Shown piece by piece: positions 63,912 to 64,000 of a stretch of DNA of 64,000 nt (positions are counted from its first letter, which is position 1; the number at the start of each line of letters is the position of its first letter). The notes under the pieces were generated by a model. That model worked only from the letters and a program-made list of their open reading frames with translations, was not told the DNA's origin and did no database searches. Source of the stretch: Zhongshania aliphaticivorans (GTDB lineage Bacteria > Pseudomonadota > Gammaproteobacteria > Pseudomonadales > Spongiibacteraceae). A program made the translations under genes and the position numbers. Location of the stretch: contig NZ_CACSIK010000001.1 of NCBI RefSeq assembly GCF_902705875.1, forward strand, positions 2,916,336 through 2,980,335. The letters run 5' to 3'.

Positions 63912-63976
63912 CGGCGCGAATCATTGCCGTTGGTCTTCGCCAGCTGCCCAGCGTTTTCTGCGCCACAAAGTAAAAT

Positions 63977-64000
63977 GCCCCAACCGAATTCGGCTGGGGC
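63977..64000. terminator. Terminator-like hairpin at window end
   Basis: GCCCCA-A-CCGAA pairs with TTCGG-C-TGGGGC. It is preceded by TAAAAT and cut by the window end, so its direction and associated gene are unknown. Confidence 0.5.

Larger units (their letters stand above)
63624..64000. other. Non-coding right end with dense inverted repeats
   Basis: 377 bases with no convincing gene on either strand. Several inverted repeats are packed here (63718-63765, 63793-63824, 63850-63911, 63977-64000), including two terminator-like hairpins. It may be an intergenic repeat cluster, or part of an RNA gene extending beyond the window. I do not recognise tmRNA, 4.5S, 6S or RNase P RNA. Confidence 0.55.

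Noticed and set aside
63624..64000. Known structured RNA (tmRNA, 4.5S, 6S, RNase P) at the right end
   Set aside because: None of the conserved core sequences of these RNAs is present, although the region is rich in hairpins.
1..64000. CRISPR arrays, insertion sequences, prophage or integrative elements
   Set aside because: No regularly spaced repeats, transposase, integrase or phage structural genes were seen; the content is chromosomal throughout.

Overview
This window is a chromosomal segment of a gammaproteobacterium. The Pseudomonas-like housekeeping blocks support this: lptD-surA-pdxA-rsmA-apaG-apaH divergent from amgK-murU, rpsU-yqeY-dnaG-rpoD, and tsaD-folB-folK. Moderate base composition, a bo3-type oxidase, RegB/RegA-type redox regulation and several acyl-CoA genes suggest a marine aerobe of the Spongiibacteraceae/Cellvibrionales kind (Zhongshania or Spongiibacter-like). 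That placement is my inference from gene content, not a search result. I see no prophage, insertion sequence, CRISPR array, rRNA or origin. The only RNA gene found is one CAU-anticodon tRNA.

Layout. 1-8.6 kb: the end of a nitrite reductase operon (nirD), a TetR/crotonase divergent pair, two glycosyltransferases of the arsenosugar-associated TIGR04282/TIGR04283 families next to a DUF547 protein, a diguanylate cyclase, a DUF1223 protein, a Kazal-like lipoprotein and a FadI-like thiolase. 8.8-14.2 kb: a high-molecular-weight FabG, a NYN-domain protein, a periplasmic ATP-dependent DNA ligase, an AraC regulator and a MaoC hydratase. Thiolase, FabG and MaoC resemble the mycobacterial fadA2-fabG4-htdX set. 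14.4-25.9 kb: DUF3014, a PA3496-family protein, sthA, then a probable envelope-lipid cluster (methyltransferase, PAP2, MJ1255-type glycosyltransferase, M14 peptidase, alpha/beta hydrolase, an OlsF-like bifunctional acyltransferase, an LpxH-like phosphatase) and an isolated cobB. 26-31.8 kb: a histidine kinase with a single-domain receiver, gph-rpe, and murU-amgK (MurNAc recycling).

31.9-46.5 kb is almost entirely core genes: LPS export, periplasmic chaperone, PLP synthesis, 16S methylation, Ap4A hydrolysis, tRNA CCA addition, folate, t6A, S21, primase and sigma-70. 46.6-51.6 kb holds an unknown lipoprotein and a three-gene signalling operon: a receiver-nucleotidyl cyclase with an orphan histidine-kinase dimerisation motif, a single receiver, and a hybrid kinase. 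After the tRNA and an MFS transporter comes a respiratory/redox locus (53.8-63.1 kb): cyoABCD plus SURF1, then regB-regA, then a soluble kinase with two tandem FixL-type PAS domains, a receiver and an HPt protein. Spacing and overlaps suggest the oxidase and two oxygen/redox-sensing systems sit together on one strand.

The most noteworthy signals are the duplicated FixL-type haem-PAS phosphorelay beside cyo/regBA, the REC-cyclase with a kinase-like N-terminus, the split fadA2/fabG4/htdX-like set, the OlsF-like enzyme, and a helix-turn-helix gene remnant plus dense inverted repeats near the right end. I did not find a clearly new defence or mobile system.
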